Part shown: positions 1 through 8,405 of the stretch, one piece after another
Layout: every line of letters starts with the position of its first letter
Numbering within the stretch: position 1 is the stretch's first letter
Source of the DNA: Treponema sp.
GTDB taxonomy: Bacteria; Spirochaetota; Spirochaetia; Treponematales; Treponemataceae
Direction of reading: 5' to 3'
DNA length: 64,000 nucleotides
Assembly (NCBI GenBank): GCA_016294105.1
Contig: JAEDCN010000009.1
Location: forward strand, 20,756 to 84,755
The notes under the pieces: generated by a model
Told to the model about the DNA's origin: nothing
What the model saw: only the letters and a program-made list of their open reading frames with translations
Databases searched by the model: none
Translations under genes and position numbers: made by a program

Positions 1-181
1 CGTATATTATACACCTTTGATTGGAGACCTTACCTGCCTTGAAATGAAAACGGGAAAAGAATTGTTCCACACTGTTATCGAAGTTGTGGGAACAGGAAGC
101 TCCGAATGGGCTGCACTGCAAAATGCCCGCATGGATCTTTTTGGGCCCCAAGCTGCCGAAGCAATCATCCATGGAATGTAA
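1..181 (+). CDS. C-terminal end of an unidentified protein (cut by the window edge)
   Basis: An open frame enters from the left edge (codons start at base 2) and ends at TAA 179-181, giving about 59 residues that finish in AIIHGM. The stretch alternates hydrophobic and polar residues with no recognisable motif, so I assign no function. It is probably real, because its stop lies just upstream of the CCA-adding enzyme start (GTG 192) and the AAGGA ribosome site for that gene overlaps this stop codon. That is the usual arrangement of translationally coupled neighbours. Confidence 0.6.
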   Translation, partial: VYYTPLIGDLTCLEMKTGKELFHTVIEVVGTGSSEWAALQNARMDLFGPQAAEAIIHGM

Positions 182-191
182 GGATTCTCTC

Positions 192-1583
192 GTGAAAAAC
201 ATCAAGATTCCCCAGCCCCTCAAAAAGATGAACGAAATCTTTCAGGCCAATGGCTACGAAGCCTATTTGGTGGGCGGGGCTGTTCGTGACATGATTCGTG
301 GTAAGGAAGCATCTGACTGGGATGTGGCCACCAACGCCCAACCTGAACAGGTAGTACAGATTTTCCGTAAGGTCATTCCCACAGGCATTGCCCACGGAAC
401 TGTCACCGTCTTGTTTATGGGACATTCCATAGAAGTCACCACCTACCGCACCGAAGCAGACTACAGCGACGGGCGCCACCCAGATTCCGTAAATTTTGCA
501 GGCACCATAGAAGAAGACCTGTCCCGCAGAGACTTCACCATGAATGCCATTGCAGCGTCACTGGAAGATGGCCATTTAGTGGATCCCTTTGTAGGACAAG
601 AAGATATAAAGAATAAAACTATTCGTACTGTTGGTAATCCCTACGACAGATTCAACGAGGACGGCCTGCGTCCCATTCGAGCCATCCGTTTTGCCACCCA
701 GCTGGGCTTTTCCATTACCCCAGAAACCATGGCTGCAATTCCAGCCTCTTTGGAAAAAACAGCCTCAATTTCTGTGGAGCGATTTCGTGAAGAGTTCATC
801 AAAATATTAAAATCACCAGAACCCTCTGTGGGCCTTAAGCTCTTAGAAGAAACTGGTATTTTAAAACTCTTTATTCCAGAACTGGTGGCCTGTAAAAATG
901 TAGAGCAAGCAGATTGCCGTGGCTTCCATCAGTTTGATGTGCTAGACCACCTTTTTTACGCCTGCGACGGAGCTCCAGCCCACAAGGAATTGGTTCGACT
1001 TGCTGCCCTCCTCCACGATATTGGCAAGCCCAAGGCAAAGCGGTCAGGGAGCCTGCCAGACGGACGGCCTACCATCACCTTTTACAACCACGAAAAATAC
1101 TCAGAGGAAATCAGCCAAAATCTCATGACTCGGCTTAAATTTTCCAAGGCAGAAACTGCCACTGTGTGCCATTTGGTAAAAAACCATATGTTCCACTACG
1201 AAAGTAACTGGTCAGATGCCGCTGTTCGTCGCTTTTTGTTCCGTGTAACACCAGAATCCCTAGAAGACTTGTTCGACCTCCGTATGGCAGATGTATACGG
1301 AATGACACGAAGTGCACCAGTCCTCAAAGAAGGCCCTTGGAGCAGCAACTTACTAGAATTGCAAGATAGAATTACTGAGTTGTCTAGCCAGCAGCAGGTT
1401 TTAGGTCTTAAAGATTTAGCTATTAACGGCAAGGACTTAATGGCAGCAGGAATTCCTGCAGGAAAGCAGCTGGGAACCATCTTGAACCAGCTTTTAGACA
1501 CAGTGCTGGATGATCCAAGCCAGAACAATCGGCAGCAACTGTTAACCATAGCCACCAAATTAGCAGAAAAATATTGCAACTAG
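192..1583 (+). CDS. cca: CCA-adding tRNA nucleotidyltransferase / poly(A) polymerase family, with HD domain
   Basis: A class II nucleotidyltransferase of 463 residues. The N-terminal polymerase head has the LVGGAVRD motif (about residues 26-33) and the DWD metal-binding pair (42-44). The RNA-binding neck follows, then an HD phosphohydrolase domain with LLHDIGKP in the middle of the protein. The family adds or repairs the 3' CCA of tRNAs; PcnB poly(A) polymerases share the head, so that alternative cannot be excluded. The HD domain and the CCA-less tRNA-Leu at 54.2 kb favour CCA addition. I chose GTG 192 because AAGGA at 180-184 sits 7 nt upstream. ATG 171 and ATG 84 are in frame but would overlap the preceding gene. 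Likely co-transcribed with rsmD, 18 nt downstream. Confidence 0.9.
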   Translation: MKNIKIPQPLKKMNEIFQANGYEAYLVGGAVRDMIRGKEASDWDVATNAQPEQVVQIFRKVIPTGIAHGTVTVLFMGHSIEVTTYRTEADYSDGRHPDSVNFAGTIEEDLSRRDFTMNAIAASLEDGHLVDPFVGQEDIKNKTIRTVGNPYDRFNEDGLRPIRAIRFATQLGFSITPETMAAIPASLEKTASISVERFREEFIKILKSPEPSVGLKLLEETGILKLFIPELVACKNVEQADCRGFHQFDVLDHLFYACDGAPAHKELVRLAALLHDIGKPKAKRSGSLPDGRPTITFYNHEKYSEEISQNLMTRLKFSKAETATVCHLVKNHMFHYESNWSDAAVRRFLFRVTPESLEDLFDLRMADVYGMTRSAPVLKEGPWSSNLLELQDRITELSSQQQVLGLKDLAINGKDLMAAGIPAGKQLGTILNQLLDTVLDDPSQNNRQQLLTIATKLAEKYCN

Positions 1584-1601
1584 AAAATCACAGGGGGAAT
1601 T

Positions 1602-2147
1602 ATGAGAATTACAGGTGGAAAATTACGAGGACGAACAATTAAATGTCCCGATGGAGTTATCCGTCCTGCCATGGACAGAATGCGTGAGTCTCTTTTTTCA
1701 ATTTTAGGTGATTTATCTGGAAAATCTTTTCTGGACTTGTTCTCTGGCTCTGGAACCATTGCCATAGAAGCAGTTTCCCGAGGGGCTAGCCACGTGGAAT
1801 TGGTAGAAAAAGACAAAATCAAAATCCAAACAGTATTGAACAATGTTTCTATCACAGAAAAGGAAATGGGACAAAAAATTCGCTGTCATTTTATGGCGGT
1901 GGAACTCTTTCTCAAGCGCTGTAAAAATAAATTTGACATCATTTTCTTTGATCCCCCCTTTCCCTACAAATACCACAAAAGCTTGGTAGAGATGGTGGCA
2001 AAGGGAGAATTACTAAATCCTGGAGGAGTAGTTCTCATTCACCGTCCCAAAGAAAAGGAAATGCCTGATGCGGTACTCCAACTGGAACGTGGAGACCAAC
2101 GTGAATACGGCCGTTCAATCGTAGATTTTTATTTTAATAAGCCATGA
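1602..2147 (+). CDS. rsmD: 16S rRNA (guanine966-N2)-methyltransferase RsmD
   Basis: 181 residues, the usual length. The N-terminal MRITGGKLRG and RPAMDRMRES segments are typical of the family. The SAM-binding loop is LFSGSGTIAIEA (about 46-57), and the catalytic motif IV is DPPF (117-120), as expected for an N2-guanine methyltransferase. It methylates 16S rRNA during 30S assembly. A strong GGGGG ribosome site precedes ATG 1602, and the gene follows the CCA-adding enzyme by 18 nt, probably in one transcript. Confidence 0.93.
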   Translation: MRITGGKLRGRTIKCPDGVIRPAMDRMRESLFSILGDLSGKSFLDLFSGSGTIAIEAVSRGASHVELVEKDKIKIQTVLNNVSITEKEMGQKIRCHFMAVELFLKRCKNKFDIIFFDPPFPYKYHKSLVEMVAKGELLNPGGVVLIHRPKEKEMPDAVLQLERGDQREYGRSIVDFYFNKP

Positions 2148-2154
2148 ATGAATA

Positions 2155-2182
2155 TTGACAAAAAAATGAAATGTGTTAGAAT
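2155..2182 (+). promoter_or_regulatory. Sigma-70-type promoter for the 2209 gene
   Basis: TTGACA (2155-2160), 16-nt spacer, TAGAAT (2177-2182), immediately after rsmD. Transcription would begin about 20 nt before ATG 2209, leaving room for the AAAAGG ribosome site. Confidence 0.75.
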
Positions 2183-2208
2183 GGAGAACGTGTAAAAGGC
2201 ACTCTGTT

Positions 2209-2553
2209 ATGAAAAAGGATTTAGAAAAGGTATTTGAAAAGTTTCAAATGCAGGGAACCTCAGGTTTCATCAAAACTACAGAAAAGCCTACTTCTACCCT
2301 CACTTCTGAACAAAAGGTTAGTTTAAATCGAAAAGGCAACGTATTGTTCAATCAGGGTGACATTGAGCAAGCCCGCAGAATCTTTATGACTACAGGTTAT
2401 TCTGACGGCCTTACTCGAATTGCTGATGTCTATGCAAGCCAAAATCGAGAACTTGATGCGCTCAAGTTGTATATTTTGGCTCATAATAAAAGGAGATCCG
2501 AGGTGCTTTTAGAAAAAATTGCATCTGTGATTTCAAAACTTATCATAGAATGA
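2209..2553 (+). CDS. Small helical repeat protein, function unknown
   Basis: 114 residues, starting MKKDLEKVFEKF. The central part (NVLFNQGDIEQARRIF... GYSDGLTRIADVYASQ...) has the helix-turn-helix periodicity of tetratricopeptide repeats, with no signal peptide, so it is probably cytoplasmic. ATG 2209 is preceded by AAAAGG at 9 nt; an in-frame GTG at 2173 lies inside the promoter and is rejected. The next gene, a clear TPR protein, begins 16 nt later, so the two are probably an operon of TPR-type scaffold proteins. No specific function can be assigned. Confidence 0.7.
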   Translation: MKKDLEKVFEKFQMQGTSGFIKTTEKPTSTLTSEQKVSLNRKGNVLFNQGDIEQARRIFMTTGYSDGLTRIADVYASQNRELDALKLYILAHNKRRSEVLLEKIASVISKLIIE

Positions 2554-2568
2554 AGGAATAGTTAAAAG

Positions 2569-3735
2569 ATGGAAAATTTTTCCCCCACAACTGTTGTACC
2601 CGAAGATTTTCAGGGCCCCATGATGCATCACGAACATGCACCACAAGATTCCAAGGCTGCTGAAATCGCTGAATTGTCAAAGAGGGGATACCACCTTCTG
2701 AAAGACAACAGAATTGATGAGGCAAACGAAGCCTTCCACACCATTCTCAGTCTAGAAGAAAACAACAACTACGCATTGGTGGGACTTGGAGATGCAGAAC
2801 GAAAGCAAAATCACTTTCGTGAGGCTATCAAGTATTACACCCAGTGTTTGAACTATCATGCTTCCAACAACTATGCCCTCTTTGGACTGGCAGATTGTTA
2901 CAAGGCCTTGAATCAGTATCACAAGGCAATTGATATTTGGGAGCAGTACCTTGTGCACGATGACCGCAACATCACCGTCTTGACCCGCGTGGCAGATGCC
3001 TACCGCAAGATTCGTGAGTTCAAGAAATCAAAGCAGCTGTATTTGCGTGTTCTTGACATGGAAGAAAACAACGCATATGCCCTTATCGGTTTGGGTCACC
3101 TCCACTACGACTTCAAAGAATATCGTGATGCCTTGTACTACTGGACAAAAATGTTGGAGCTCAACGAGCAGAATGCTGATATTCGTGTATTGACTTCCAT
3201 CGGAAACTGCCATCGCAAGCTGAAAACCTTTGAAAAGGGTGTATATTACTTTGAGCGGGCCTTGGAGGTGGAACCAGGAAACTTCTATGCCCTCTTTGGT
3301 TTGGCAGACTGCTATCGTGGAATGAACCAACAGTTCCGTTCCATCGAATACTGGAACAAGATTTTGGAGAAGGATTCCAACAACAAGGTTATCCTGACCC
3401 GTGCTGGTGATGCCTACCGCAGTATTGGAGATTATGAGCGAGCTGTTGAATATTACAACAAGGCTCTGGACATTGAATTTGACCTGTATGCAGTTCTGGG
3501 ATTGGCTCTCATTAGCAAGAGCACAGGAAAATACGAGGATGCAGCCAACAGCTTGTCCCGCTTGATTCAGTCCGACCCCAGAAACTACCGCTTCTACATC
3601 GATTTGGCTGACTGCTACATGAAGATGAACCGTCGTACCCAGGCCATTGAAGTACTTGAAAGCTTCCATCGTCAGGGAATCAGAAGCCAGTCAGTAAACG
3701 AAATGCTGGATAGGATTCTCTCCAACCAATATTAA
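2569..3735 (+). CDS. Tetratricopeptide repeat protein
   Basis: 388 residues. After an unordered N-terminus of about 35 residues, the rest is a continuous run of roughly nine to ten TPR units, recognisable by the repeated NNYALxGLGD/NFYALFGLADCYR pattern and A/Y/A spacing. TPR arrays bind partner proteins; no enzymatic domain is present. There is no signal peptide, so it should act in the cytoplasm. It lies in a run of same-strand genes: the small helical protein 16 nt upstream and rlmN starting 2 nt after its stop. Confidence 0.85.
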   Translation: MENFSPTTVVPEDFQGPMMHHEHAPQDSKAAEIAELSKRGYHLLKDNRIDEANEAFHTILSLEENNNYALVGLGDAERKQNHFREAIKYYTQCLNYHASNNYALFGLADCYKALNQYHKAIDIWEQYLVHDDRNITVLTRVADAYRKIREFKKSKQLYLRVLDMEENNAYALIGLGHLHYDFKEYRDALYYWTKMLELNEQNADIRVLTSIGNCHRKLKTFEKGVYYFERALEVEPGNFYALFGLADCYRGMNQQFRSIEYWNKILEKDSNNKVILTRAGDAYRSIGDYERAVEYYNKALDIEFDLYAVLGLALISKSTGKYEDAANSLSRLIQSDPRNYRFYIDLADCYMKMNRRTQAIEVLESFHRQGIRSQSVNEMLDRILSNQY

Positions 3736-3736
3736 T

Positions 3737-4825
3737 ATGAACGATTGTCTCAAGCCAGAAGGTTGCACTGCTCCCCAGGAGGATTGCAACCTTTCTTGCA
3801 TACAAAATCCACACACAAAAAAAGCTTTGGCAGGACTTCTGCCAGAGGAATTAGCCCAGTTGCCCGGAGTGCAGCCAGTGTTCCGGGGAATGCAGCTATT
3901 CAAATGGATTGCATCTGGGGTCACTTCCTTTTCTGAAATGCAGAATCTTCCCAAAAATCTGCGCCAACAGCTGGAGCAGGATTGTTGCATCCGTTCTTCC
4001 TTTGTAAGCAAGAAGCTGGTGGATCCAGACGGAACCGTAAAGCTTCAGCTTACCCTCCATGACGGAAAGTGCGTGGAAACGGTGCTGCTCACCGACAAGG
4101 AAGGGCGAAGAACTGCCTGTGTTTCTTGTCAGGTTGGCTGTGGCATGGCCTGTGCCTTTTGCCAAACAGGACGCTTGGGCTTTAGCCGTAACCTAGAGGC
4201 GGCGGAAATAGTGGAGCAATTCCAATTTTTGGAAGAAACCGTAGGAAAGCTGGACAACATCGTGTTTATGGGTATGGGAGAGCCCATGCTGAACCTGACA
4301 GCCATCCGTAAGGCTGTTGCTGTGCTTACCCATTCACAGGGCAGGAATCTTTCTGGCCGCCGTATTACCCTTTCCACCTGTGGAATTGTTTCTGGAATCT
4401 ATGATTTGGCAGACAATGGACCTGCCCTGCGCCTTGCAGTTTCGCTTACCACCGCCGATGAAGCTCTACGTCAACAGCTGATGCCAGTGACGGCAGGCAA
4501 TCCCCTTCCCAAACTCAAAGAAGCTATTGCCTACTACATCCAAAAAACAGGACGTCGATGCACCTTGGAGGCAGCTTTGCTGGCAGGAAAGAATACTGGA
4601 CGTGAAAGTGCCCAGCGGCTCATAGATTTTGCCCGAGATTTGAACTGCCACGTAAATCTCATTCCCTGGAATCCCGTGGAAGGACTGCCCTTCCAAGAGC
4701 CTTCCGCTAAGGAATGTAAGAATTTTATCCTTCAGCTGGAGCATGCTGGGGTAAATGTAACCCTGCGCCACCGCAGAGGACGAAAAATTGGCGGAGCCTG
4801 CGGACAGTTGGGAAAAACAGAATAG
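3737..4825 (+). CDS. rlmN: 23S rRNA / tRNA (adenine-C2)-methyltransferase RlmN (radical SAM)
   Basis: 362 residues. The radical SAM cluster motif C-x3-C-x2-C is at about C135, C139 and C142 (CGMACAFC). GMGEP, the SAM-binding segment, follows, and a C-terminal Cys sits in GGACGQLG near residue 355, matching the methyl-carrying cysteine of RlmN. The family methylates A2503 of 23S rRNA and A37 of some tRNAs. The N-terminal ~25 residues are unusually Cys-rich (C4, C10, C17, C21), which is not part of the core fold. ATG 3737 follows the TPR gene stop by 1 nt, so translational coupling is likely. Confidence 0.92.
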   Translation: MNDCLKPEGCTAPQEDCNLSCIQNPHTKKALAGLLPEELAQLPGVQPVFRGMQLFKWIASGVTSFSEMQNLPKNLRQQLEQDCCIRSSFVSKKLVDPDGTVKLQLTLHDGKCVETVLLTDKEGRRTACVSCQVGCGMACAFCQTGRLGFSRNLEAAEIVEQFQFLEETVGKLDNIVFMGMGEPMLNLTAIRKAVAVLTHSQGRNLSGRRITLSTCGIVSGIYDLADNGPALRLAVSLTTADEALRQQLMPVTAGNPLPKLKEAIAYYIQKTGRRCTLEAALLAGKNTGRESAQRLIDFARDLNCHVNLIPWNPVEGLPFQEPSAKECKNFILQLEHAGVNVTLRHRRGRKIGGACGQLGKTE

Positions 4826-4917
4826 TAATTTTATCAAAAAAAATTCCACCTTTCTCTGTTTTTTTTTAACAAATGCTAAATTTTAGTAAACACAACTTCA
4901 ATTCCAGTGTAAATCCC

Positions 4918-4946
4918 TTGAAAAAAATGAAAAAATACAGTATTTT
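4918..4946 (+). promoter_or_regulatory. Promoter for the 4975 gene
   Basis: TTGAAA (4918-4923), 17-nt spacer, TATTTT (4941-4946), in the 149-nt AT-rich gap after rlmN. The start codon lies 28 nt beyond the -10 box with an AGAGGAG ribosome site between. Confidence 0.6.
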
Positions 4947-4974
4947 AAGGTATCTTTAGACAAGAGGAGTTACC

Positions 4975-5184
4975 ATGCAGAAAAAGATTTACGTTGCAGG
5001 ACTGATTGACGAACAAGGAGAGCAGTCTGTAAATCAAGCGGTGGCTGCTATTTCTGGTGTCACCTCATGTACTGCCAGTGCCATGAAGGCTCAGGTTCTT
5101 GTAGATTACGATGAAGCTGTAGCTGGTATAGAAGATTCCATTAATCAGGCCATAAAAGGTGTTGGTTTGGAAGTTTTAGCTTAA
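4975..5184 (+). CDS. Heavy-metal-associated (HMA) fold protein without the CxxC motif
   Basis: 69 residues with the beta-alpha-beta-beta-alpha-beta pattern of copper-chaperone-like HMA domains: an N-terminal KIYVAGL strand, a helix ending in ISGVTSCTAS, a VLVDYDE strand, and a helix ending in GLEVLA. The metal-binding CxxC normally found after strand 1 is absent (IDEQGEQS in that place) and the only Cys is in the second strand. It may no longer bind copper. It has its own promoter and a terminator, so it is a single-gene unit. Confidence 0.65.
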   Translation: MQKKIYVAGLIDEQGEQSVNQAVAAISGVTSCTASAMKAQVLVDYDEAVAGIEDSINQAIKGVGLEVLA

Positions 5185-5207
5185 ATCCTATAATTCAAAT
5201 ATGAAAG

Positions 5208-5243
5208 AAAGCCCTAGGTTTTGAAAACACCGAGGGCTTTTTT
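5208..5243 (+). terminator. Rho-independent terminator
   Basis: AAAGCCCT ... AGGGCTTT stem followed by a T run, 24 nt after the HMA-like gene stop. The A run on the other arm could also let it serve the converging HD-domain gene. Confidence 0.85.
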
Positions 5244-5280
5244 AATACATTCCCACTAAAAAACTGGTAAAAAGTCACAT

Positions 5281-5955
5281 CTACCGTTCTTTAATCCAGC
5301 CCTTTTCTATGGCAGCAGCAACTTGTGATTCAAGCCAAGGCCACAGTGCAGGAGTTCCCGTTTTCACTGGTGCCATGCGTCGATATACTTGTTCCTTGGT
5401 AACAGTTCCCAGCTTCCAGGTATGACCCTCTGTCAGTACGTTGTGCATAAAGGGCTGGATTCGGTCAAGGCTAGCGGCAAAGCGAGAATCTGCAGTGTTC
5501 ATGGCATCGAATTCCTCCCACAGCTGACGCAATTCCTGTCCCTGTTCTTTGTCCAGCATACCAAATAGCTTTTCTGCAGCAGCTTCTTCTCGCTGGGCCT
5601 TATCTTGATTGGCAGCTGCATCAAAGGCAAAGGTGTCTCCCGCATAAATCTCAATCAGGTCGTGAACCGTCACCATAGCCAACACTCGCCCTAGATTCAC
5701 TGGTTCTGCAGCATATTCTTCCAGTACAATGGCCATAAGCGCCAAATGCCAGGAATGTTCCGCATCATTTTCCCGACGGGAGCTGTCGGTCAAAATAGTT
5801 CTACGGAAAATGTTCTTTAACTTGTCCACCTCCGCAATAAAAATCATCTGCTGCTGGAGCTTCTTTGGAAAATCCTTTACTGCAGAAAAATTAAAGACCT
5901 GTTCAATTTGATTCGGTGTAATGTGGTGTATCACAGCAGGATCTGAGGGAATCAT
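5281..5955 (-). CDS. HD-domain phosphohydrolase, YfbR/HDDC2-like
   Basis: 224 residues. The HD metal-binding set is visible as ENDAEHSWH (H67), VTVHDLIEIYAGD (H98, D99, D107) and a downstream Asp. This layout matches the YfbR/HDDC2 group, whose known members are 5'-deoxynucleotidases; substrate here is inferred only by family. It starts at ATG 5955 with GGAGG at good spacing. It is the last gene of a leftward run after leuD, from which it is separated by 47 nt. Confidence 0.8.
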   Translation of the reverse strand: MIPSDPAVIHHITPNQIEQVFNFSAVKDFPKKLQQQMIFIAEVDKLKNIFRRTILTDSSRRENDAEHSWHLALMAIVLEEYAAEPVNLGRVLAMVTVHDLIEIYAGDTFAFDAAANQDKAQREEAAAEKLFGMLDKEQGQELRQLWEEFDAMNTADSRFAASLDRIQPFMHNVLTEGHTWKLGTVTKEQVYRRMAPVKTGTPALWPWLESQVAAAIEKGWIKER

Positions 5956-6002
5956 AATGCCTCCAAATAAAAGGCCACCCTTTCTAGGATGGCCAAAAAA
6001 TT

Positions 6003-6536
6003 CTAGTATTTGCTATCAGCGTAGCCTAACCAACCGTCATTTTCAATCAGCGCCTTTTCAAAGCCTGCTAATCGGAAGATATAGCTCTTTGAAAGGCTAC
6101 CAGAAATCAACTTTACCTTGGCAGTATCATCATCATTAATGATAATGGCACACTCTGTATCCTTGTCTGCAAAGGTGTGGAAGATGTCCTCCACGTCACG
6201 CTCAGATAACTCAATGGCCAGCATTCCGCAGTTGTACATATTCTGGCGGAAGATACGGGCAAAGTTGGGAGCAACCACCACGTTGATTCCGTTTACCTCC
6301 AAAGCCCAAGGAGCATGCTCACGGGAAGAACCACAACCAAAGTTCTCCCGAGTGATAATAACCTTTTTTCCAGGAACGTCAGCCTTAGGATCAAAGCCAT
6401 CTAACTTTAGATCTTCCAACAAATAAGGTTTTAATGCCTGCTTTGAGATTTCTGTCAAATACTTGGCGGGAATAATCTCGTCGGTATTGATGTCTGATCT
6501 ATCTAAAAAAAGAACCTGTCCTCCAAACTGCTTCAT
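6003..6536 (-). CDS. leuD: Small subunit of a LeuD/aconitase-type hydro-lyase
   Basis: 177 residues, the normal size for the swivel-domain subunit. DRSDINTDEIIPAKYL (about 11-26) and the FGCGSSREHAPW substrate-binding motif are intact. The family isomerises 2-hydroxy acids such as isopropylmalate, homocitrate or dimethylmalate with the large subunit. The substrate-recognition loop here reads KYLTEISKQAL, which I do not recognise as the standard isopropylmalate form. No leuA or leuB is in the window, so the leucine assignment is provisional. It begins 1 nt after the leuC stop. Confidence 0.85.
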   Translation of the reverse strand: MKQFGGQVLFLDRSDINTDEIIPAKYLTEISKQALKPYLLEDLKLDGFDPKADVPGKKVIITRENFGCGSSREHAPWALEVNGINVVVAPNFARIFRQNMYNCGMLAIELSERDVEDIFHTFADKDTECAIIINDDDTAKVKLISGSLSKSYIFRLAGFEKALIENDGWLGYADSKY

Positions 6537-6537
6537 C

Positions 6538-7842
6538 TTAGCACTCCTTGTACAATGGTGAGTTGGTAATAGTACCTGTTATAGCGGCAGCAGCGGCACT
6601 GGCAGGACTCATCAAGTGAACCATGCCTCCCTTACCCATGCGTCCGTTGAAGTTTCGGTTAGTGGTGGAAGCACACACCTCGTTTTCTGCAAGAACACCG
6701 TTACTCATACCAAGACAAGCACCACAAGTGGGATTGGTAACACAGAAGCCAAACTTCATAAAGATGGAAATCAAGCCCTCATCAAGGGCCTGCTGATAAA
6801 TGGAAGTAGATGCAGGGGAAAGAATTCCACGAACACCAAAGGCCATGGTCTTACCCTCATCAAGGGCCTGCTTCAATACAGCGGCTGCAACCCGCAGGTC
6901 TTCAATACGGCCGTTGGTGCAGGAACCGATATACACCTGGTCAACCTTTGTTCCAGCAAACTCCTTCACAGGCTTTACCTGATCGGGCTTGTATCCAAAG
7001 GTAGCTACAGGCTCCAGATTGGAAAGATCAAAGGTATATACCTTTTCGTACTGGGCATCATCGTCAGAAACCCACTGGCTGTATTCCTGCAGGGCTGCTT
7101 CCTTGGACTCAAACTCATCCTTAATGAAGGGCCACAGGTATTCTACAGTTGTCATGTCGGGCATACAGATACCGCTGGTGGCTCCTGCCTCAACAGCCAT
7201 GTTACAGATAGTCATGCGAGCTTCCATGGACATGGCATCCACAATAGGACCAGCAAATTCCATAACGCAGTTGGTGGCTCCGTTCACTCCAATCTGGGAA
7301 ATGATGAACAGAATAACGTCCTTGGCATAAACACCTTCAGCCAGCTTTCCTTCCAACTGGAACTTAATGGTTTTGGGCTCCTTGAAAGAGCACACACCCT
7401 TCAGCAATCCAACTTCCAAGTCGGTGGTACCAACACCAGCTGCAAAGGCACCAAAGGCACCATGAGTACAAGTGTGGCTGTCTCCCATGATGATGGTATA
7501 GCCGGGGCGAACAAAGCCCTTCTCTGGGAAGATTGCGTGGCAAACACCATTGGAGCCAATATCAAAGAAGTCCCGAATCTTGTTACGATGAGCCCAATCA
7601 CGGAGCATCTTACCTTGCAGGGCTGTCTTGGAGTCCTTGGCGGGAGTTACGTGGTCAATTACCACTTTGATTTTGGAGGGATCAAAAACCCTGTCCTTCT
7701 GTTTTTCCACCAAGTCGGCAATGGCCACAGGTGTGGTGATTTCATGACAAAAAACCCGGTCAAGCTTGAGAACCCAGGTATCGGCAAAAGGTTTCTCAGC
7801 CACGTGGGCATCAAAAATCTTTTGGGCAATGGTCTTTCCCAT
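6538..7842 (-). CDS. leuC: Large subunit of a LeuC/aconitase-type hydro-lyase
   Basis: 434 residues, the length of stand-alone LeuC/HacA large subunits. The three cysteine ligands of the 4Fe-4S cluster are visible in GSCTNGR (C308) and PTCGACLG (C373, C376), and GDSHTCTHGAFG is intact. With leuD it would form a heterodimeric isomerase. Candidate substrates are 3-isopropylmalate, homoaconitate, 2,3-dimethylmalate or citrate; the nearby isocitrate dehydrogenase makes an aconitase-like role worth testing. GAGG precedes ATG 7842. Confidence 0.87.
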   Translation of the reverse strand: MGKTIAQKIFDAHVAEKPFADTWVLKLDRVFCHEITTPVAIADLVEKQKDRVFDPSKIKVVIDHVTPAKDSKTALQGKMLRDWAHRNKIRDFFDIGSNGVCHAIFPEKGFVRPGYTIIMGDSHTCTHGAFGAFAAGVGTTDLEVGLLKGVCSFKEPKTIKFQLEGKLAEGVYAKDVILFIISQIGVNGATNCVMEFAGPIVDAMSMEARMTICNMAVEAGATSGICMPDMTTVEYLWPFIKDEFESKEAALQEYSQWVSDDDAQYEKVYTFDLSNLEPVATFGYKPDQVKPVKEFAGTKVDQVYIGSCTNGRIEDLRVAAAVLKQALDEGKTMAFGVRGILSPASTSIYQQALDEGLISIFMKFGFCVTNPTCGACLGMSNGVLAENEVCASTTNRNFNGRMGKGGMVHLMSPASAAAAAITGTITNSPLYKEC

Positions 7843-7886
7843 AATTTTCCTCGTTAAAAATTAATTATATGTAAATTAGTTAAGTA

Positions 7887-7915
7887 ATAATAAAGTTAAA
7901 TAGGGCAAAAGTCAA
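7887..7915 (-). promoter_or_regulatory. Promoter of the leuCD operon
   Basis: On the minus strand: TTGACT (7915-7910), 17-nt spacer, TATTAT (7892-7887). The leader to ATG 7842 is about 40 nt. Confidence 0.75.
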
Positions 7916-7943
7916 GGTAGAAGCCATGGCTCCTGTGCCCCAC

Positions 7944-8405
7944 TTACCCCTTTCTGCGCACATGGCGGAGTATCGCCACCACAATTCGCTTGCCAGATGT
8001 AGCCAAGGCTATGGCAAGGGCAATGGCTCCCGCGCAGGTTAAGGTGGAAAATCCCAGCAGCAGGGCTTCTTCCAGATTCCCCTTTACCGTAGCCTCCATG
8101 GTCTCAAACATGCCACCACCAGGCACCAAGGGGAGAAGTCCGGGCACCAGATAAATGGTAGCGGGCTTTTGTTGCACCCGTGCAAGAATTTCTGAGAGAA
8201 TGGCCACTATCAAAGCCCCTAAAAAATAAGCTCGGTTATCCGCCACCCCGCTGGCAGGCAAAAAGGCAGTATAGATTGCCCAGCCTAACCCTCCCACCAA
8301 GGCTCCCCACACAATATTGTAGCGACTGATATTGAAGCAATAGGATAAGGCTGCAGCAGCCCCTGCTCCCCACAAGGCTGCCAGCACTAATTTATACCAC
8401 AACAT
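7944..8405 (-). CDS. ThrE-like exporter, small membrane subunit (YjjB type)
   Basis: 153 residues, almost wholly hydrophobic with about four to five membrane segments and the LVPGLLPLVPGGGMF motif of the ThrE_2 domain. Members pair with a YjjP-type protein to export small organic acids or amino acids such as threonine, serine or succinate. ATG 8405 was preferred to the upstream ATG 8429 because it gives a better N-terminus and less overlap (14 nt) with the preceding gene. No clear ribosome site is seen, consistent with coupled translation. Confidence 0.78.
   Translation of the reverse strand: MLWYKLVLAALWGAGAAAALSYCFNISRYNIVWGALVGGLGWAIYTAFLPASGVADNRAYFLGALIVAILSEILARVQQKPATIYLVPGLLPLVPGGGMFETMEATVKGNLEEALLLGFSTLTCAGAIALAIALATSGKRIVVAILRHVRRKG

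Noticed and set aside
3..15. String TATATTATACACC, repeated at 23935-23947 before the ZnuA-like gene
   Set aside because: The first copy lies inside a coding frame at the window edge; a 13-nt AT-rich match is likely chance.
6616..7857. Open frame of 413 codons antisense to leuC
   Set aside because: Same mirror effect of codon bias; leuC is unmistakable on the minus strand.
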